Positions 15,916-19,418 of a stretch of DNA of 19,418 nucleotides are shown here, piece by piece. A model generated the notes under the pieces. It was not told where the DNA came from, ran no database searches, and saw only the letters and a program-made list of their open reading frames with translations. The translations under genes and the position numbers were made by a program. The DNA is taken from positions 1 to 19,418 of the forward strand of contig JAHYYI010000033.1 of NCBI GenBank assembly GCA_019425045.1, read 5' to 3'. The stretch's first letter is position 1, and each line of letters starts with the position of its first letter. Source of the DNA: Collinsella sp. (lineage in GTDB: Bacteria; Actinomycetota; Coriobacteriia; Coriobacteriales; Coriobacteriaceae).

Positions 15916-17697
15916 CTAGATGCGGCCGAGGTCGTAGGCTCGCGCAACAGACTCGCCGGCACAGATGAGGTTGGTTGTGGCTTCTTGCGAATCGAGTGCC
16001 CGTTCCAGGTCCATGGGCTTGCGGCAAATCGGCAAAACCAAGTCAATACCCTGCCCATATACCGCGTCCAGGTTGACGGCGCGACCGCCCACGACGGCGA
16101 CCACCGGCTTGCCATATCGCTTCGCACGACGAGCCACACCCACCGGTGCCTTACCGGCGGCGGATTGCTCGTCCATATTGCCCTCGCCCGTTATGACCAG
16201 GTCGACATCGCGCACGCGCTCGTCAAACCCCACGAGGTCGAGCACCGTCTCCACACCCGAGCGTAGCTCCGCGCCGAGCGCCAGCAACGCCGCGCCCAAG
16301 CCACCGGCAGCGCCCGCGCCGGGTACACCGAGCACCGAGCCAAATGTCCGTGCGCCCTCGGGTGTGCGCAACAACCCCTGGGCTCGAGCTCTGGCAATCG
16401 CCGCATCGAGCAAGCGACCGTAGCCGACCATCCAGCCGTCGTATCTGCGCAGCACCTCGACATCATCCGCCGGCAGGCCCTTCTGCCCGCCAAACACCGC
16501 CAGTGCGCCTCGACGCCCCACGAGCGGATTCTCGACATCCGAAAGCACAACGATGCGAGCATCATCCAAAGCCTGCAGCGCGGGCGCCAAATCAACGCTC
16601 GCCACCTGCTCAAGGCCGGCAAGACCGGGGGCGACATCGCAGTCCTGATCATCGACCACACGCGCGCCCAGCGCCTGCAGCATGCCGGCGCCACCGTCGT
16701 TGGTGGCGCTGCCGCCCAGACCAATATAGAGTGTCTTTGCGCCCATGCGAACCGCGCGAAGCATGAGCTCGCCCACGCCATAGGTTGTGGCCGCCAACAC
16801 CGCCGACTCCGTACAAGGCGAATACCCAATGCCGGCCGCCTCGGCCATCTCGATGACCGCGGACTTGTGCTCGACATCAACCAGCATCCGGGCAGACACG
16901 CGGTCGCCCAAGGGCCCTGCGACCTCGCAGGTTGAGAGCTCGCCACCGCAGGCGGCAACGGCATCGAGCGTTCCCTCGCCACCATCTGCCAGCGGCAATG
17001 CGCGCACCTCGGCATCGGGCCAAACGCGGCGCACGCCTTCGGCAACCGCCGCCTCCGCCTGCGCGCTCGAAACGCTGCCCTTAAAGGAGTCGATCGCCAA
17101 CAGCACACGGCGGGGTCGGCGGCACGCAGGACCAAAGTCAACCGCCGTGCCAGCATCCTCACCGGCACCTGCAAGCGCTGCGGCGTGAGCGGCGTGTGCT
17201 TCAAGATCGGCCCCACAACCGCAATCAGCGCCGCCCGCTCCGCGCAGACCGCCAAAATAGCTACTCAGCAGCTCGCGGCATTCATCCGCCAGGACCCCAG
17301 CCGTCACGTTAAACCGATGATTCAGGCGCGAGTCGGCATTCAGGTCATACAGCGAACCCAGCGCGCCCGCCTTGGCATCACTCGCGCCATACACGCAGCG
17401 CCCCACGCGCGCGTTGACCATAAGGCCCGCGCACATGCAGCAGGGTTCCAACGTCACATAAACCGTACAGTCGAAAAGGCGCCAGCGGCCAAGCGCCTGG
17501 GCAGCGGCGCACACGGCCGCAAACTCGGCATGAGCCGAAGGGTCCTGGTCGAGTTCGCGCCGATTGTGCGCCCTCGCGACGATCTCACCGTCGCGCACCA
17601 CTACGGCTCCGATGGGCACCTCGCCCACCGCAGCAGCGGCGCGCGCCTCCGCCAACGCCTCGCGCATGAACTTCTCGTCGATTTCGGTGATCGTCAT
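15916..17697 (-). CDS. TadA tRNA adenosine deaminase fused to glycerate kinase
   Basis: This 593-residue protein has two complete enzymes. Residues 1-150 are a tRNA adenosine(34) deaminase (TadA), with the zinc and catalytic motif HAE (56-58) and PCxxC (85-89, Cys86 and Cys89). TadA converts A34 of tRNA-Arg(ACG) to inosine. Residues about 152-196 are an Ala/Gly-rich linker. Residues 197-593 are a type I glycerate kinase of the GarK/GlxK family, with DSFKGS (203-208), LPLADGGEGT (234-243), GLGGSATNDGG (326-336), FGGQKG (402-407) and ITGEGNMDE (502-510). It phosphorylates glycerate with ATP. I start at ATG 17697, six bases after AGGGAAGG; a longer frame from 17748 is possible but adds an unconserved leader. 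No stop or frameshift separates the halves. A fusion of these two functions is unusual. A single-base sequencing error joining two genes is the main alternative, though both halves are intact. Confidence 0.9.
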   Translation of the reverse strand: MTITEIDEKFMREALAEARAAAAVGEVPIGAVVVRDGEIVARAHNRRELDQDPSAHAEFAAVCAAAQALGRWRLFDCTVYVTLEPCCMCAGLMVNARVGRCVYGASDAKAGALGSLYDLNADSRLNHRFNVTAGVLADECRELLSSYFGGLRGAGGADCGCGADLEAHAAHAAALAGAGEDAGTAVDFGPACRRPRRVLLAIDSFKGSVSSAQAEAAVAEGVRRVWPDAEVRALPLADGGEGTLDAVAACGGELSTCEVAGPLGDRVSARMLVDVEHKSAVIEMAEAAGIGYSPCTESAVLAATTYGVGELMLRAVRMGAKTLYIGLGGSATNDGGAGMLQALGARVVDDQDCDVAPGLAGLEQVASVDLAPALQALDDARIVVLSDVENPLVGRRGALAVFGGQKGLPADDVEVLRRYDGWMVGYGRLLDAAIARARAQGLLRTPEGARTFGSVLGVPGAGAAGGLGAALLALGAELRSGVETVLDLVGFDERVRDVDLVITGEGNMDEQSAAGKAPVGVARRAKRYGKPVVAVVGGRAVNLDAVYGQGIDLVLPICRKPMDLERALDSQEATTNLICAGESVARAYDLGRI

Positions 17698-17732
17698 CGT
17701 TCGCCTTCCCTGTTGCAAATTCAAAACGATGC

Positions 17733-17738
17733 TATCAT
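17733..17738 (+). promoter_or_regulatory. Possible -10 of the tRNA-Ser gene
   Basis: TATCAT lies 11 bases before the mature 5' end of the tRNA. The -35 region (around 17710-17715, CTGTTG) is weak. The same short gap must also carry the oppositely oriented promoter for the tadA fusion, or that promoter lies within the tRNA gene. Confidence 0.3.
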
Positions 17739-17748
17739 TACGACTCAC

Positions 17749-17838
17749 GGAGAGATGGCAGAGCGGTTGAATGCGGCGGTCTTGAAAACCGTTGAGCGCG
17801 AGAGCGTTCCGGGGGTTCGAATCCCCCTCTCTCCGCCA
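17749..17838 (+). tRNA. tRNA-Ser (anticodon UGA)
   Basis: The acceptor stem GGAGAGA pairs with TCTCTCC, followed by the discriminator G and an encoded CCA (17836-17838). The anticodon stem GCGGT/ACCGT closes the loop CTTGAAA, giving anticodon TGA. A long variable arm (GAGCGCGAGAGCGTTCC) marks a class II serine tRNA. The T arm GGGGGTTCGAATCCCCC is perfect. It reads UCA and related Ser codons. It is divergent from the tadA fusion and convergent with the TetR gene, only three bases away. Confidence 0.97.
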
Positions 17839-17841
17839 CTC

Positions 17842-18438
17842 CTAGTGATGCACCGGTGTCATGGTCCGCTCAAACAACGCATCGACCACGTCGGCTATCT
17901 CAGGTCGACGCTCAAGATCGTGGCCCGATTCCCACCATATCGTGAAAAGTCGAATAATACCGCCGGCGACAAACTCAGACGTCGTCTCGAGTGACACGGG
18001 GGCCAGGGCATCCTCGGCAAGCACGTTCATCACACGCTCGCGGATGGAGCGGGCAATGCGGTCGCAAATAACGTTGGTCAACATGCCCGACATGCTGCTT
18101 GCCAAAATGTTATCCATGAGCCGCTCGTGCGTCAGAATCAAATCCATGGCATCGTCCAAAATCGCGTGCCGAAGCGCGCGCACGTCCTCGGCAGACACTG
18201 CGCCGGCCTCATCGGGCTGTTTTTGCGGCAAGCCCGACATGAGCTCATCGATATAAAAGGCAAAGTAATCGTTCTTGTCGCGAAAGTGCTTGTAGAACGT
18301 CGTGCGGCGAATCATGGCCCGGTCGCACAGCATGGCAACCGTCAGGTCCTCAAAACGATGCTCCTCGAGAAGCTCGGTGAAGGCATCGAAAAGGGCGCGG
18401 TAGGTTTTCTTAATGCGAAGGTCCACTGGTATCGCCAT
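17842..18438 (-). CDS. TetR-family transcriptional regulator
   Basis: This 198-residue protein has an N-terminal TetR-type DNA-binding domain (about residues 8-55). The pattern LTVAMLCDRAMIRRTTFYKH contains the helix-turn-helix and its hallmark T-T-F-Y-x-H-F recognition end, followed by the KNDYF linker. The C-terminal all-helical part (about 70-198) would bind a ligand and dimerise. Members usually repress a nearby or divergent gene. Here the divergent neighbour is the LemA gene, but no clear shared operator is visible. ATG 18438 is the best start by alignment to the family, although its GAGG abuts the ATG directly. A GTG four codons later is the alternative. TAAGAT at 18481-18476 on the minus strand may be its -10. 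The ligand is unknown. Confidence 0.85.
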   Translation of the reverse strand: MAIPVDLRIKKTYRALFDAFTELLEEHRFEDLTVAMLCDRAMIRRTTFYKHFRDKNDYFAFYIDELMSGLPQKQPDEAGAVSAEDVRALRHAILDDAMDLILTHERLMDNILASSMSGMLTNVICDRIARSIRERVMNVLAEDALAPVSLETTSEFVAGGIIRLFTIWWESGHDLERRPEIADVVDALFERTMTPVHH

Positions 18439-18570
18439 CCTCAGGGCAAAGACAACACTCGTCAATCTGTCGCATATCTTACACCTGTACCTCGCGCGCT
18501 TTGCCCCGGTGCCGGCCCCGCCGAAAACACAACGCTTACCGGAAAGTTCGGCACGGCAAAACGTTGCGGG

Positions 18571-18576
18571 TATACT
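18571..18576 (+). promoter_or_regulatory. Probable -10 of the lemA promoter
   Basis: TATACT, the same hexamer used by the two duplicated surface genes, lies 61 bases before the lemA start. A TTCGGC at 18547-18552 is a weak -35 at 18-base spacing. Confidence 0.45.
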
Positions 18577-18637
18577 AGTAGCGTTATACCAACGGCAGCT
18601 GGCGCATGCCGCCGCGGCCATTCGAAACGGAGACATC

Positions 18638-19189
18638 ATGATTACCGTCATCATCGGCATCGTTGTTGTCATTGTGATTGTCTGCGCCATCGCCGGCATC
18701 TACAACAACATGGTCACCAAGCGTAACCGCATCGATAACGCCTGGCAGAACATCGATACGCAGCTGCAGCGCCGCAACGACCTGATCCCCAACCTGGTCG
18801 AGACCGTCAAGGGCTACGCCAAGCACGAGCAGGAGACGCTCTCCGCCGTGATCAGCGCGCGTAACACCGCCGTCAAGGCCACCACGCCCGAGGCCAAGAT
18901 GGAAGCCGACAACGTGCTGACCGGTGCGCTGCGCCAGCTCTTCGCCGTAGCCGAGGCCTATCCCGATCTTAAGGCAAACACCAACTTTACGCAGCTGCAG
19001 GCATCGCTCGAGGATACCGAGAACAAGATTAGCTATGCACGCCAGAGCTACAACGACTGCGTGCTCAGCTACAACAACGCCATTCAGACGTTCCCGGCTG
19101 TCATCTTTGCCGGCATCTTCCAGTTTAAGGAGCGCCAGGGCTTCGAGGCCGCCGAAGCAGCCCGCCAGGCCCCGACCGTCAAGTTCTAA
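18638..19189 (+). CDS. lemA: LemA family membrane protein
   Basis: This 183-residue protein matches the LemA family in length and order of features. It has one N-terminal transmembrane helix (about residues 3-22) and then a four-helix-bundle domain outside. Family hallmarks are visible: VTKRNRIDNAWQNIDTQLQRR, DLIPNLVETVKGY and YNDCVLSYNNAIQTFP, the last followed by a C-terminal FKERQGFEA. Start ATG 18638 has GGAGA five bases upstream. LemA proteins are widespread; their molecular role is unsettled, with links to envelope stress and membrane remodelling. The gene has its own promoter and terminator, so it appears monocistronic. The genes often found beside lemA elsewhere (htpX or a DUF2207 protein) are not in the window. 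Confidence 0.93.
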   Translation: MITVIIGIVVVIVIVCAIAGIYNNMVTKRNRIDNAWQNIDTQLQRRNDLIPNLVETVKGYAKHEQETLSAVISARNTAVKATTPEAKMEADNVLTGALRQLFAVAEAYPDLKANTNFTQLQASLEDTENKISYARQSYNDCVLSYNNAIQTFPAVIFAGIFQFKERQGFEAAEAARQAPTVKF

Positions 19190-19229
19190 CAATCACGGCC
19201 GAGTCTTAAGCCAGTTCATCAACCCTTTA

Positions 19230-19262
19230 GGGTCCAAGGCACAAACCTTGGGCCCTTTTCTT
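19230..19262 (+). terminator. Intrinsic terminator of lemA
   Basis: A 10-bp stem with one G-U pair (19230-19239 with 19246-19255) and a 6-base loop is followed by TTTTCTT. It lies 40 bases after the stop codon. It is a textbook Rho-independent terminator. Confidence 0.9.
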
Positions 19263-19385
19263 ATCCACGCACAACGCGCGGCCAATAGACCGCGCATCAT
19301 CTTTTTTCAGATTAATCATTGCCCGTTGTGACATCGCCGAACCCGCAGGGCAGAGAGCAAGTTCCCCCATTACAGTCTGAAATAG

Positions 19386-19407
19386 GCCATCGATAAATTT
19401 CGATGGC
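19386..19407. other. Perfect 8-bp hairpin at the window edge
   Basis: GCCATCGA (19386-19393) pairs with TCGATGGC (19400-19407) around a 6-base AT loop. It could be a terminator or operator of a gene beyond the window. No U-tract is visible on either strand. The rest of 19263-19418 shows no gene. Confidence 0.4.
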
Positions 19408-19418
19408 GAGCATTCGGC

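Noticed and set aside
17698..17748. A 17-residue extension of the TadA fusion from 17748
   Set aside because: ATG 17697 has a strong AGGGAAGG at good spacing and fits the usual TadA start. The extension would begin at the edge of the tRNA gene.
18413..18637. An upstream extension of the lemA frame to 18413
   Set aside because: It would overlap the TetR gene and precede the TATACT promoter. ATG 18638 has GGAGA and begins exactly at the transmembrane helix.
18439..18699. An N-terminal extension of the TetR regulator to 18699
   Set aside because: The extra residues are Met/Thr- and Cys-rich without TetR homology. They overlap the lemA promoter and start on the opposite strand.

Overview
The window looks like a chromosomal segment from a GC-rich Gram-positive actinobacterium of the Coriobacteriia, most probably Collinsella or a close relative. 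That placement is an inference. It rests on base composition, on sortase-anchored surface proteins with LANTGD and MPDTGD sorting signals, on a giant modular adhesin of Cna-B and pilin-isopeptide domains, and on gene content. No species marker is present.

Layout: positions 1-434 hold no gene, but they carry a 62-bp tandem repeat and a long nested inverted repeat. A flavodoxin-like protein follows on the minus strand (435-986), then a two-gene minus-strand operon (1114-4830) for a heterodimeric ABC exporter with one degenerate ATP site. On the plus strand, 4953-7546 is a tandem duplication of a unit of about 1.3 kb. Each copy has its own promoter, a secreted coiled-coil protein with a sortase signal, and a strong terminator. 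Next come a perfect 32-bp inverted repeat and the SRP RNA gene (minus, 7731-7835).

A 7.76-kb minus-strand gene (7924-15684) encodes a 2586-residue surface protein. It has a signal peptide, BspA-like leucine-rich repeats, a probable beta-helix region, Cna-B domains, about seven pilin-isopeptide-like modules and a C-terminal MPDTGD anchor. A run of nine G lies just after its TTG start, beside a perfect hairpin, which suggests phase-variable expression. Upstream of it is a 593-residue fusion of the tRNA adenosine deaminase TadA to a type I glycerate kinase (15916-17697, minus). A tRNA-Ser(UGA) follows on the plus strand, then a TetR-family regulator (minus) and a LemA-family membrane protein (plus) with a clear terminator.

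How it fits together: tRNA-Ser, tadA and the SRP RNA form a housekeeping block resembling the tadA-SRP RNA-dnaX linkage of Firmicutes. Here the giant surface gene sits between tadA and the SRP RNA, and the duplicated surface genes sit where dnaX might be expected. The surface proteins need a sortase encoded elsewhere. The most notable points are the poly-G switch candidate, the TadA-glycerate kinase fusion, the duplicated surface units with near-identical 5' ends and diverged middles, and the structured intergenic repeats.
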